From: Amycolatopsis tucumanensis
GTDB taxonomy: Bacteria > Actinomycetota > Actinomycetes > Mycobacteriales > Pseudonocardiaceae
Reading direction: 5' to 3'
DNA length: 64,000 nt
NCBI RefSeq assembly: GCF_021654135.1
Contig: NZ_JAKGSD010000015.1
Coordinates: 97,160-161,159 of the forward strand
Position numbers and translations under genes: made by a program. Within the stretch, counting starts at the first letter, position 1. The number at the start of each line of letters is the position of its first letter. Under the pieces are notes generated by a model. The model made no database searches and was not told where the DNA came from. It saw nothing but the letters and a program-made list of their open reading frames with translations. This document shows positions 1 to 8,662 of this stretch, one piece after another.

Positions 1-1
1 G

Positions 2-23
2 GACCGCCCCGCGCGGGGCGGTC
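2..23. terminator. Perfect 22-bp palindrome, probable terminator
   Basis: An uninterrupted self-complementary sequence whose arms read GACCGCCCCGC. It overlaps the stop codon of the leftward ArsR-type gene (stop at 22-24), which suits a hairpin ending that transcript. No T-run is visible because the window ends here. Confidence 0.5.
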
Positions 24-372
24 AGGCGGACGCGCGCTGACGGCCCGCCTCCCGGCGGGCGGACTCGATGATCGTGTCCAGCAGGCCGGGGAAGGCGCGC
101 TCCAGGTCGGCCCGGCGGAGCTCGTTCAGCTTCACCGTGCCCTGGTAGTGCTGCCGGATGATCCCGGCCTGCCGCAGGACCTTGAAGTGGTGCGTGCTGG
201 TCGACCGGGTGACGTTGATGTCGAACGTGCCGCACGCCATGTCCTCGCCCGAATCGGCGAGTTGCCGCACGATGCTGCGCCGCACCGGGTCGGTCAGCGC
301 GTCGAGCACGCCCTGCAGCGTGATGTCCTCCGCGGCGGGGTGGTCGTTGATCCGGTCCGTCACGACACCCAT
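22..372 (-). CDS. ArsR-family winged-helix transcriptional regulator
   Basis: A 116-residue protein, the usual size of a one-domain ArsR repressor. The sequence from about residue 25 (DALTDPVRRSIVRQL) is the typical first helix pair, and STSTHHFKVLRQAGII is the recognition helix region. I see no CxC metal-binding motif, so a metal sensor is not supported. The ATG at 370-372 fits the family start; a much longer upstream reading in this frame runs antisense through the MFS gene and is not real. It is divergent from the MFS exporter at 412 and probably controls that exporter and itself. Confidence 0.85.
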   Translation of the reverse strand: MGVVTDRINDHPAAEDITLQGVLDALTDPVRRSIVRQLADSGEDMACGTFDINVTRSTSTHHFKVLRQAGIIRQHYQGTVKLNELRRADLERAFPGLLDTIIESARREAGRQRASA

Positions 373-375
373 ATT

Positions 376-412
376 ACGATGATCGTCGAAGTTTGACCAC
401 CATGAAGTTTGA
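376..412. promoter_or_regulatory. Candidate operator between ArsR gene and MFS gene
   Basis: The 39-bp gap between the two divergent starts holds an inverted repeat ACGAT-g-ATCGT (376-386) and a direct repeat GAAGTTTGA (388-396 and 404-412). The second copy touches the MFS ATG, so a bound repressor could block both promoters. The ligand is unknown. Assignment to the ArsR protein is inferred from position only. Confidence 0.4.
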
Positions 413-1797
413 TGGCTATCGTACTTACCGTGCGTGACTCCTCCGGGCTGAAACTCGCCGCGCTCGCCACCGGCTTCGTCATGGCCTCGCTCGACGTGAC
501 CGTCGTCAACGTCGCCGGCACCGCGATCCAGCAGCAGCTCGGCGCCTCGCTGCCCGAACTCACCTGGATCGTCGACGGCTACGTGCTGGTGTTCGCCTCG
601 CTGCTGATGCTCGCGGGTGGCCTGGCGAACCGCTTCGGCGCGCGGGCCGTCTACCTGGCCGGCATGGCGGTCTTCTTCGCCGCCTCGCTCGCCTGCGCGC
701 TCGCGCCCACGGCCGGGGTGCTCATCGCCGCGCGACTCGTCCAGGGCATGGGCGCCGCGTTGTTCATGCCGAGTTCCCTGTCCCTGCTGGTGTTCTCGTT
801 CCCCGACAAGCGCCGGCGCACCCGCATGCTCGGGCTGTGGTCGGCGATCGTCGCCACCTCGGCCGCGCTCGGGCCGACCCTCGGCGGGCTTTTGGTAAGC
901 GCCTTCAGCTGGCCCAGCATCTTCCTGCTCAACCTGCCCATCGGCGTCGCCGGCATCCTGCTGACCCGGCGCTGCATCCCAGCGGTCGACGGGCGCCGCG
1001 TCCGGTTGGGCGTGCCGGGGCACGTCCTGTGGATCGCGGCGCTCGCCGCGCTGAGCTTCGCGCTCATCGAAGGTCCGCGGCTGGGCTGGCTGGCGCGCCC
1101 GGTGCTGGCCGCCTACGTGGTGCTGGGCCTCGCCGCCGCCGCGCTCGTCGCCCGCGAACGGCGGGCCGAGAACCTGGTCATGCCGTGGAACCTGTTCCGC
1201 GGCGCGGGTTTCACCGGCGCGAACCTGGTCGGGTTCCTGTTCAACTTCGCCGTCTACGGCGGCATGTTCATGCTCAGCCTGTACTTCCAGCACGCCCGCG
1301 GCGCCGGCCCGCTCCTCGCGGGCCTGGAGCTGCTCCCGATGACAATCTGGTTCCCGCTGGGCAACCTGGTCTACTCGCGCATCGCGGGCCGGATCCCGAA
1401 CGGGGTGCTGCTGACGGTCTTCCTGCTCGTCGCCGGCATCGCGTCGCTCGCCATGGTCGGCATGTCGACCGAGACGCCGTACTGGGTCCTGGCCGTCGCC
1501 GTCGCGGTGGCCAACGTCGGCGCGGGCATCATCTCGCCCGGGATGACCGCCGCGCTGGTCGAGTTCGCCGGAGTCGCGCACGCGAACGTGGCCGGCGCCG
1601 TGCTCAACGCCAACCGCCAGATCGGCACGCTGGTGGGCGTCGCGGCGATGAGTGTCGTGCTCGGCGCCGTCACGGACTGGGGTCGCGGCGCCGGCCTGTC
1701 CTTCCTGCTCCTCGGCGTCGCCTACCTCGCGGGCGCGGCCGGCGCGTGGTGGCTGATCGCCAGGTCCGAACTTCAGGCGCGGAACGTGCGGCGGTAG
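412..1797 (+). CDS. MFS transporter, DHA2 (EmrB/QacA-like) drug exporter family
   Basis: A 461-residue integral membrane protein with many hydrophobic segments. The family signatures are visible: DVTVVNVAGTAIQQQL in helix 1, WIVDGYVLVFASLLMLAGG in helix 2, and the antiporter-type motif C around ALGPTLGGLL. It probably exports a toxic small molecule in exchange for protons; the substrate cannot be read from sequence. The start could be the TTG at 409 or the ATG at 412; no clear ribosome binding site is present, so the message may be leaderless. The 3' end overlaps the convergent AraC-family gene by 25 bp. Confidence 0.85.
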   Translation: MAIVLTVRDSSGLKLAALATGFVMASLDVTVVNVAGTAIQQQLGASLPELTWIVDGYVLVFASLLMLAGGLANRFGARAVYLAGMAVFFAASLACALAPTAGVLIAARLVQGMGAALFMPSSLSLLVFSFPDKRRRTRMLGLWSAIVATSAALGPTLGGLLVSAFSWPSIFLLNLPIGVAGILLTRRCIPAVDGRRVRLGVPGHVLWIAALAALSFALIEGPRLGWLARPVLAAYVVLGLAAAALVARERRAENLVMPWNLFRGAGFTGANLVGFLFNFAVYGGMFMLSLYFQHARGAGPLLAGLELLPMTIWFPLGNLVYSRIAGRIPNGVLLTVFLLVAGIASLAMVGMSTETPYWVLAVAVAVANVGAGIISPGMTAALVEFAGVAHANVAGAVLNANRQIGTLVGVAAMSVVLGAVTDWGRGAGLSFLLLGVAYLAGAAGAWWLIARSELQARNVRR

Positions 1798-2708
1798 GTG
1801 TCCGGCGGCACCCCGACCGCGCGGTGGAAGTGACGCCGCAGCGTCGTCGCGGTGCCCATGCCCGCGGCGGCGGCGATCGCGTCGATGCTGTCGTCCGTGC
1901 TCTCCAGCAGCTCCTGCGCGCGGCGGATCCGTTGCGCCAGCAGCCACCGCAGCGGGGTGGTGCCGGTGACGGCGCGGAAGTGCCTGGCCAGGTGCCGTGA
2001 GCTCAGGTTCGCCTGGCGCGCCAGGTCCTCCACCGTCAACGGCTGGTCCAGCCGCCGCATCACCCACGGCAGCAGCTCCGCCAGCGGATGGCCGTCGTCC
2101 TCCGGCACCGGCGTGCTGACGAACTGCGCCTGCCCGCCTTCCCGGTGCGGCGGCACGACCAGGCGGCGGGCGACCACGTTCGCGATCGCCGAGCCGTGGT
2201 CGAGACGCACCAGGTGCAGGCACAGGTCCATCGCCGCCGCCTTGCCCGCGGATGTGAGCACGCGGCCGTTGTCCACGTAGAGGACGTCCGGGTCCACGGT
2301 CACCCGCGGGTAGCGCGCGGCGAGTTCGTCAGTGTGCGCCCAGTGGGTGGTCGCACGCAGCCCGTCCAGCAGGCCGGCGGCCGCGAGCACGAACGCGCCG
2401 GTGCACAGCGACACCACCCGCGCGCCCGACTCGTGAGCCGCGCGCACCGCGTCGACCAGGTCGGCGGGCGGGTCCTCGTCGACGTCGGCCAGCGCGGGGA
2501 CGATCACGGTGTCCGCCTCGGCCAGCCGGTCGAAACCGCCGTCCGGCTCGACCCGGAACCGGCCGGCCCGCACCGGGCGCGCGCCGCACACGCTGAGGTC
2601 GTACCAGGGCACGCGCACGGCGTCCGGTGGCGAGCCGAAGACCTCGCAGGCCAGCGCCAGTTCGAAGTGCACCATGCCGTCGGTGGTGGCGACGGCGACA
2701 GAGTTCAT
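1773..2708 (-). CDS. GlxA-type regulator: DJ-1/PfpI domain plus AraC HTH
   Basis: A 311-residue protein. Residues about 1-190 form a class I glutamine amidotransferase-like (DJ-1/PfpI) sensor domain with the nucleophile-elbow region VVSLCTGAFVLAAAGLLDG. Residues about 210-311 form an AraC double helix-turn-helix (LSSRHLARHFRAVTGTTP, then IAAAAGMGTATTLRRHFHRAVGVPP). Regulators of this architecture include GbdR, which activates glycine betaine catabolism in Pseudomonas. The betaine genes start about 1.1 kb away, so a related role is possible but unproven; it could equally control the MFS gene or the oxidoreductase at 2811. Confidence 0.85.
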   Translation of the reverse strand: MNSVAVATTDGMVHFELALACEVFGSPPDAVRVPWYDLSVCGARPVRAGRFRVEPDGGFDRLAEADTVIVPALADVDEDPPADLVDAVRAAHESGARVVSLCTGAFVLAAAGLLDGLRATTHWAHTDELAARYPRVTVDPDVLYVDNGRVLTSAGKAAAMDLCLHLVRLDHGSAIANVVARRLVVPPHREGGQAQFVSTPVPEDDGHPLAELLPWVMRRLDQPLTVEDLARQANLSSRHLARHFRAVTGTTPLRWLLAQRIRRAQELLESTDDSIDAIAAAAGMGTATTLRRHFHRAVGVPPDTYRRTFRA

Positions 2709-2810
2709 GTCCGAAAGTGTACGGGTCGTGTCATTCCGGACGCTGGGCAGCAGGGGCCCGGCCGGACAGGATTACCCGCAGCGGATCACTTCGAGCACCT
2801 GGGAGCAGGC

Positions 2811-3830
2811 ATGGGACGGGTTGCGGTGTACGGGGCGTACGGACACACCGGGCGGTTCGTGGTCGCGGAGTTGCGCGAGCGCGGGCACGTCCCGCTGTTG
2901 CTGGGCCGCGACCGGGAGAAGCTCCTGGCGGTGGCGCAGCCGGACCTCGAAGTGCGGCCGGCGGCCGTCGACGACCCGGCCGCACTGGACCGCGCCCTCG
3001 CCGGGGCGGACGCCGTGATCAACTGCGCCGGGCCCGTCGCGACGACCGCCGCCCCGCTGATCGAGGCGGCGTTGCGGGCGGGCATCCCGTACGTCGACGT
3101 GGCCGCCGAGATCGAGGCGAACGCCGACACCTTCGCCCACTTCGCGGAGCGGGCGGGGGAGAACGTGGTCGTCCCGGCGATGGCGTTCTTCGGCGGCCTC
3201 GGCGACCTGCTGGTCACCGCCGCCATGGGGGACTGGACGGCGGCCGACGAGGTGCACCTCGCCTACGGCCTGAGCAGCTGGCACCCCACCGCCGGGACGC
3301 TCGCGGCGGGGGCGGTGTCGCGGCAGCGGCGGGACGACCGCCGCGTCCGCTACACCGGCGGACGGCTGGAGTACCACGACGACGCCCTGCCGACGCTGGA
3401 GTGGGAGTTCCCCGCGCCGCTCGGGTCGCAGGACGTCATCGGGGAGTTCAGCATGGCCGACATCGTCACCGTCCCCACCCACCTGGACGTGCCCGAGGTG
3501 CGCACCTACATGACGGCCAAGGCGGCGGCGGACCTGGCCGCGCCCGGCGCCGCGGCCCCGGCCGCCGTCGACGAGCGGGGCCGCTCGGCACAGACCTTCG
3601 TCGTCGACGTCGTGGTCCGCCGCGGCGCCGAGGAGCGCCGGATCTCCGCCGCCGGGCAGGACATCTACGCGATCAGCGCGCCGCTCGCGGTGGAGGCCGT
3701 CGCCCGGATCCTGAGTGGACGGACCCGGGCGACGGGCGTGGTGTCCGCAGGTGCGGCGTTCGACGCGCCGGACTTCCTGCGCGCGCTGGCGCCGCACCTG
3801 TCGGTGTCTCAGCCGGCGTTGTGCCGGTAG
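2811..3830 (+). CDS. Saccharopine dehydrogenase-like NAD(P)-binding protein
   Basis: A 339-residue protein starting with an unusual Rossmann motif (VAVYGAYGHTGRFVVAEL) followed by DAVINCAGPV, as in the saccharopine dehydrogenase/trans-acting enoyl reductase superfamily. The substrate is unknown. The ATG at 2811 is preceded by GGGAGCAGG. The 3' end overlaps the convergent betA by 22 bp. It lies divergent from the DJ-1/AraC regulator across a 102-bp gap. Confidence 0.75.
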   Translation: MGRVAVYGAYGHTGRFVVAELRERGHVPLLLGRDREKLLAVAQPDLEVRPAAVDDPAALDRALAGADAVINCAGPVATTAAPLIEAALRAGIPYVDVAAEIEANADTFAHFAERAGENVVVPAMAFFGGLGDLLVTAAMGDWTAADEVHLAYGLSSWHPTAGTLAAGAVSRQRRDDRRVRYTGGRLEYHDDALPTLEWEFPAPLGSQDVIGEFSMADIVTVPTHLDVPEVRTYMTAKAAADLAAPGAAAPAAVDERGRSAQTFVVDVVVRRGAEERRISAAGQDIYAISAPLAVEAVARILSGRTRATGVVSAGAAFDAPDFLRALAPHLSVSQPALCR

Positions 3831-5467
3831 AACGGCTCCTTGATCGGCGCCAGCGGGGTGTTGCCGAGGATCAGGTCCGCCGCCTTCTCCGCGGTCATGA
3901 TCACCGGCGCGTAGATGTTGCCGTTGGTGATGTAGGGCATCACCGACGCGTCCACCACCCGCAGGCCCTCCGTGCCGTGCACCCGCATCGACCCGGGGTC
4001 CACAACGGACATCTCGTCGACGCCCATCTTCGCCGTGCAGGACGGGTGCAGCGCGGTCTCCGCGTCCTTCGCCACCCAGTCCAGGATCTGCTCGTCGGTC
4101 TCGACGCCGGGGCCGGGGGAGATCTCGCCGCCGTTGTAGCGGTCCAGCGCGGGCTGATTGAGGATCTTGCGGGCCACCCGCACGGCCTCCACCCACTCGC
4201 GCCGGTCGTTCTCGGTGGACAGGTAGTTGAACCGCAGCGCCGGGTGCCGCCGCGGGTCCGTCGACGTGATCTTCACGCTGCCGCGGGTGTCGGCGTACAT
4301 CGGTCCGACGTGGACCTGGTAGCCGTGCCCGCCGGCGGGCACCGACCCGTCGTAGCGGATCGCGATCGGCAGGAAGTGGAACATCAGGTTCGGGTAGGCC
4401 ACGGTGTCGTTGCTGCGCACGAAACCGCCGCCCTCGAAGTGGTTCGTGGCACCCGGACCGGACCGCAGGAACAGCCACTGCGCGCCGATCAGTGGGCGCT
4501 TCCACGTCGCCAGGTGCGGCTGCATCGACACCGGCTCCTTGCAGGCGTACTGGATGTACACCTCGAGGTGGTCCTGCAGGTTCTCACCCACACCGGGCAG
4601 GTCGTGGACCACGTCGATGCCGAGGCGGCGCAGCTCGGCCGCGTTGCCCACGCCCGACAGCTGCAGCAGTTGCGGCGTGTTGATCGCCCCGCCGCACAGC
4701 ACGACCTCCTTGCCGTACACCTCGCGCGGCGCGCTCCGCCCGGTCGAGTACTCCACCCCGACGGCGCGGTTGCCGCGGAACAGAACCTGCGACACGAACG
4801 CGCGGGTCTGCACGGTCAGGTTCTTCCGGTGCCGCACCGGGTGCAGGTAGGCGCGGGCGGCGGAGAGCCTGCGGCCGCGGCGCACGTTCCGGTCGAAGGG
4901 CGCGAACCCCTCCTGCCGGTAGCCGTTCACGTCGTCCGTGCGCGGGTACCCGGCCTGTTCCGCGGCCTCGAAGAACGCCTGGAACAACGGGTTCGACGCC
5001 GGTCCGCGCTCCAGCTCCAGCGGGCCGTCGTGCCCGCGCCAGCGCCCGTCCGGCGGGTCGGCCAGGCAGTTCTCCATGCGCTGGAAGTAGGGCAGGCAGT
5101 GCGCGTAGTCCCAGCCGGACATGCCGGGGTCGGCGGCCCAGCGTTCGTAGTCCATCGGGTTGCCCCGCTGGAAGATCATGCCGTTGATGCTGCTCGACCC
5201 GCCGAGGATCTTGCCGCGCGCGTGGTAGATGCGCCGCCGGTTCATGAACGGCTCCGGCTCGCTGCGGTAGCCCCAGTCGTAGAAGCGGCTGCCGATCGGG
5301 AAGGTCAGCGCGGCGGGCATGTGCACGAACACGTCCCACTTGGCGTCCGACCGGCCCGCCTCCAGCACCAGCACCTTCACCTTCGGATCGGCCGACAGCC
5401 GGTTGGCCAGCACGCACCCGGCCGAGCCGCCGCCGACGATGATGAAGTCGTAGTTCTCGGTGCTCAC
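3809..5467 (-). CDS. betA: Choline dehydrogenase, GMC oxidoreductase family
   Basis: A 552-residue flavoprotein predicted to oxidise choline to betaine aldehyde. The FAD dinucleotide motif (FIIVGGGSAGCVLANRL) is at the N-terminus. GMC signatures ARGKILGGSSSINGM and GAINTPQLLQLSGVG follow. The C-terminal TALHPSCTAKMG carries the catalytic His and NGNIYAPVIM the Asn/Pro-type region. The GTG at 5465-5467 is chosen because AGGAGGAC precedes it, reaching into the stop codon of the upstream permease 11 bp away, so translation is probably coupled. Together with betB it makes glycine betaine. Its partners and motifs support choline over other alcohols, without proof. Confidence 0.88.
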   Translation of the reverse strand: MSTENYDFIIVGGGSAGCVLANRLSADPKVKVLVLEAGRSDAKWDVFVHMPAALTFPIGSRFYDWGYRSEPEPFMNRRRIYHARGKILGGSSSINGMIFQRGNPMDYERWAADPGMSGWDYAHCLPYFQRMENCLADPPDGRWRGHDGPLELERGPASNPLFQAFFEAAEQAGYPRTDDVNGYRQEGFAPFDRNVRRGRRLSAARAYLHPVRHRKNLTVQTRAFVSQVLFRGNRAVGVEYSTGRSAPREVYGKEVVLCGGAINTPQLLQLSGVGNAAELRRLGIDVVHDLPGVGENLQDHLEVYIQYACKEPVSMQPHLATWKRPLIGAQWLFLRSGPGATNHFEGGGFVRSNDTVAYPNLMFHFLPIAIRYDGSVPAGGHGYQVHVGPMYADTRGSVKITSTDPRRHPALRFNYLSTENDRREWVEAVRVARKILNQPALDRYNGGEISPGPGVETDEQILDWVAKDAETALHPSCTAKMGVDEMSVVDPGSMRVHGTEGLRVVDASVMPYITNGNIYAPVIMTAEKAADLILGNTPLAPIKEPFYRHNAG

Positions 5468-5478
5468 GTTCGTCCTCC

Positions 5479-6999
5479 TCAGGAAAGCTCGTCGACGAGC
5501 TGGTCGCCGCGGTCGGCCTGGTGTTCGGGCAGCGTGCCAAGGCGGTGGCGGCCGCGGAGCCGGAACCACGCCAGGCCGATCGCGGCGACGATCCCGATGA
5601 AGATCAGGGCCATCCAGCGCAGCGCCCCGCCGCCGTAGATCTGCTCGCGCGGCCACGCCAGGTTCACGGCCATCCCGGCGCCCCACAGCACGGCGACGAC
5701 GTTGACCGGCAGGCCGAGCCGCCCGAGCGAGAAGTGGCCGCCGGCGTCGCGGCCCGACCACCCGCCACGCAGCCGCTTGACCAGCATCGGCACCGTCACC
5801 AGCAGGTAGGCCAGGTAGATCATGACCACCGCGACGCTGGTGACCGCGGTGAAGATCTGCGGTGTCCCGATGTTGACCAGCAGGATCGCCACCGCGACCG
5901 CGCCGATGAGGATCGCCGGGACCACCGGGGTGCCGGTCTTGGCGTTGATCCGCGCCAGCCGCACCCCGAACGGCAGGGCGTTGTCGCGGGCCATCGCGAA
6001 CATCAGCCGGATCCCGGCGGTGTGCACGGCCAGCGCGCACACCGTGATGGCGACGACGATGCAGCCCAGGAACACCTTGCCCAGCGGCCCGCCGAGCACC
6101 TGCAGCACGATCAGCTGCAGTCCGCCCGACGACGTGCCCAGCCGCGGATCGGACAGGTCGGGCGCGGCCATGATGGCGAACAGCAGGATCAGCCCGCCGA
6201 TCACGAACGACGCGATGACCGCGCGCAGGATCGCCACCGGCGCGGTGCGCCGCGGGTTGACGGTCTCCTCACCGAGCGAGCTCGCCGTGTCGAAGCCGTA
6301 CATGACGTAGGCCGAGGCGATCGCGGCCACCAGGAACACACCGGCGTAGCCACCCACGTGCCCCTCGCCGAGCCCGTGCGTGTCGACGAAGACACCGGGG
6401 CCGCGCACCACGTTCACCGCGAGGATGACGACCAGCAGGACCGCCGCGATCAGCTCGATGAACACGCCGATGCTGTTGATGCGCGCCATCAGCTTCACGC
6501 CGAAGGCGTTCACCAGCGTGGTGAACAGGATCAGCACCGCGCCCCAGATCACCGCGGAGATCCCGAAGTCGTGGGCGCCGCTGCCGTCGCCGACCAGCTG
6601 GAAGCCGGACCACAGCTGCGGCAGCGTGACCTGGTAGGCCAGCACCACGCCGGCCAGGGTGACCACGGAGGCGGTGAACATCATCCAGCCTGCCAGCCAC
6701 GACGTGGTGGGCCCGGCGAGTCTCTTGGACCAGTTGTAGACCGAACCGGCGACCGGGTAGCGGGCGGCCAGCTCGGCGAAGCACAGGGCCACCGCGATCT
6801 GCCCGACGAAGACCATCGGCCAGGACCACCAGTAGGCCGGCCCGCCGGTGCCGAACCCGAAGTAGAACAGCTGGAACGTGCCGGTGAGGATGGAGATGTA
6901 GCTGACCCCGGCGGCGAAACTCGCGAACTTGCCGATGCTGCGGTCGAGGGACTGCCGGTACCCGAACTCGGACAGTCCGTGGTCGTTGCTGGTGCTCAC
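5479..6999 (-). CDS. APC-superfamily permease, probable choline or amine uptake
   Basis: A 506-residue protein with about 12 hydrophobic segments. The APC signatures are the N-terminal FASFAAGVSYISILTGTFQL, the helix 1-2 stretch ending in ELAARYPVAGSVYNW, and MYGFDTASSLGEETVNPRR further on. It resembles GABA/amino-acid permeases of the APC family. Placement between betA and betB on the same strand makes choline or a related quaternary amine the likely substrate (inference). GTG start at 6997-6999, preceded by GAGGAGG. Confidence 0.82.
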   Translation of the reverse strand: MSTSNDHGLSEFGYRQSLDRSIGKFASFAAGVSYISILTGTFQLFYFGFGTGGPAYWWSWPMVFVGQIAVALCFAELAARYPVAGSVYNWSKRLAGPTTSWLAGWMMFTASVVTLAGVVLAYQVTLPQLWSGFQLVGDGSGAHDFGISAVIWGAVLILFTTLVNAFGVKLMARINSIGVFIELIAAVLLVVILAVNVVRGPGVFVDTHGLGEGHVGGYAGVFLVAAIASAYVMYGFDTASSLGEETVNPRRTAPVAILRAVIASFVIGGLILLFAIMAAPDLSDPRLGTSSGGLQLIVLQVLGGPLGKVFLGCIVVAITVCALAVHTAGIRLMFAMARDNALPFGVRLARINAKTGTPVVPAILIGAVAVAILLVNIGTPQIFTAVTSVAVVMIYLAYLLVTVPMLVKRLRGGWSGRDAGGHFSLGRLGLPVNVVAVLWGAGMAVNLAWPREQIYGGGALRWMALIFIGIVAAIGLAWFRLRGRHRLGTLPEHQADRGDQLVDELS

Positions 7000-7043
7000 G
7001 CGCGCCTCCTCTTCAGTACTGCGGCGTGGAGAGGGAGTCCCGG

Positions 7044-8513
7044 TCAGCCCTTGAACCAGTGCTGCGGCCGGGGATCGATGTTGTGGTAGATGTGCTTGGT
7101 CTCGCGGTACTCGTGCAGGCCGGACGGGCCGAGTTCCCGGCCGATGCCGGACTTGCCGAAGCCGCCCCACTCCGCCTGCGGCAGGTACGGGTGGTAGTCG
7201 TTGATCCAGACCGTGCCGTGGCGCAGCGCCCCGGCCACCCGCTGGGCGCGGCCGGCGTCGGAGGTCCACACCGCGCCGGCGAGGCCGTAGTCGGTGTCGT
7301 TGGCCAGCTCGACGGCCTCCTCCTCGGTGGCGAACCGTTCCACCGTGACGACCGGGCCGAACACCTCCTCGCGCACCACGGCCATGTCGCGGGTGCAGTC
7401 GCTGAACACCGTGGGCCGGAGGAAGAAACCGTTGCGCAGCGCGGGATCCTCGGGCCGCGTGCCGCCCGCGCGCAGGGTGGCGCCGTCGGCGATCGCCCCG
7501 GCGATGTAGCCCTCCACCTTCGCACGGTGCTGCTCGGAAATCAGCGGACCGCACTCGGTGTCCGGGTCGAGCCCGTTGCCGAGCCGGATCCGCTCGGCGC
7601 GCCGGGCGAGCTCGCCGACGAACCGGTCGTGGATCCCGTTCTGCACGATCAGCCGGGCGCCCGCCGAGCAGACCTGTCCGGAGTGGACGAACGCGGCGTT
7701 GAGGGCGAGGTCGACGGCGGTGTCGAAATCGGCGTCGTCGAAGACCACGTTGGGGTTCTTGCCGCCGAGTTCCAGCGCCACCCGCCGGACGCCGCGCGCC
7801 GCGGCGGCCATGATCTTCTCGCCGGTCGCGAGCCCGCCGGTGAACGACACCAGGTCGACCCCGGGGTGCTCGACCATCGCGGCGCCGACCGCGCCAGGGC
7901 CGAGCAGCAGGTTCACCACGCCCGGCGGCACACCGGCCTCCTCGGCGAGCGCGACGAGCCGGATGGTGGTCAGCGGGGTGAGCTCGCTCGGCTTGAGCAC
8001 CATCGTGTTGCCCGCCGCCAGCGCGGGGGCGATCTTCCAGGAGATCTGCAGCAGCGGGTAGTTCCACGGGGCGATCAGCGCGCAGACGCCCACCGGCTCG
8101 TGCACGATCCGGCTGATCGCGGCCGGGTTCCCGGTGTCCACCACGCGCCCGGCCTCCTGCGCGATCGCCGCGGCGTAGTAGCGGAACACCGCGACCACGT
8201 CGTCGACGTCGATGCGCCCTTCGGCGAGGGTCTTTCCGGTGTCGAGGCTTTCGGTGCGGGCGATGTCCTCGCGGTCGCGGATCAGCAGGTCGGCGATGCG
8301 GTGGAGCAGTTCGGCGCGGTCGGCCGCGGTGGTGCGGCGCCACGGCGAGCCGGGGCGGAACGCCGCTCGTGCGGCTTTGACGGCCCGGTCCACGTCCTCC
8401 GGGCCGGCGAGGGCGACCGTCTGGATGACGGAGGCGTCGTAGGGGTTGCGGACGTCGGTGCGGGACCCGTCGCGCCCCTCGGTCCAGTTTCCGTCGATGT
8501 ACAGGTCCTTCAT
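7044..8513 (-). CDS. betB: Betaine aldehyde dehydrogenase, NAD(P)-dependent
   Basis: A 489-residue aldehyde dehydrogenase converting betaine aldehyde to glycine betaine. It shows the ALDH landmarks: PWNYPLLQISWKIAPALAAG, the cofactor and general-base stretch SFTGGLATG...ALELGGKNPNVVF, and the nucleophile segment FVHSGQVCSAGARL. The N-terminus MKDLYIDGNWTEG is typical and the ATG at 8511-8513 follows AAAGGG. It is the first gene of the leftward betB-permease-betA run and divergent from the TetR gene. Specificity is assigned from the neighbouring betA. Confidence 0.88.
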   Translation of the reverse strand: MKDLYIDGNWTEGRDGSRTDVRNPYDASVIQTVALAGPEDVDRAVKAARAAFRPGSPWRRTTAADRAELLHRIADLLIRDREDIARTESLDTGKTLAEGRIDVDDVVAVFRYYAAAIAQEAGRVVDTGNPAAISRIVHEPVGVCALIAPWNYPLLQISWKIAPALAAGNTMVLKPSELTPLTTIRLVALAEEAGVPPGVVNLLLGPGAVGAAMVEHPGVDLVSFTGGLATGEKIMAAAARGVRRVALELGGKNPNVVFDDADFDTAVDLALNAAFVHSGQVCSAGARLIVQNGIHDRFVGELARRAERIRLGNGLDPDTECGPLISEQHRAKVEGYIAGAIADGATLRAGGTRPEDPALRNGFFLRPTVFSDCTRDMAVVREEVFGPVVTVERFATEEEAVELANDTDYGLAGAVWTSDAGRAQRVAGALRHGTVWINDYHPYLPQAEWGGFGKSGIGRELGPSGLHEYRETKHIYHNIDPRPQHWFKG

Positions 8514-8574
8514 GAGCCCTTTCCGATGCGGTAGCGGGCAACGCCGGCGCGGGAGATGTGATGCGCGGCACTTC

Positions 8575-8612
8575 AGTGCGTACATTTGTACATGAGAGTG
8601 CGTACGGATGTC
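8575..8612. promoter_or_regulatory. Paired operator in the betB/TetR divergent promoter
   Basis: Two sites sharing AGTGCGTAC (8575-8583 and 8597-8605) start 22 bp apart, two helical turns. The first contains a perfect dyad GTACA-TT-TGTAC (8580-8591). Aligned, both fit GTACnnnTGTnCAT. This is a plausible pair of binding sites for the TetR protein encoded at 8663, repressing betB and itself. Confidence 0.5.
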
Positions 8613-8662
8613 CATACTCGTCGGCTACGATCGTGTTAACCGGGTGTCTTCGCAGGTGAGGG

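Noticed and set aside
22..2223. A 733-residue protein on the minus strand
   Set aside because: Only its last 116 residues resemble a known family; the rest is antisense of the MFS and AraC genes with low-complexity composition.
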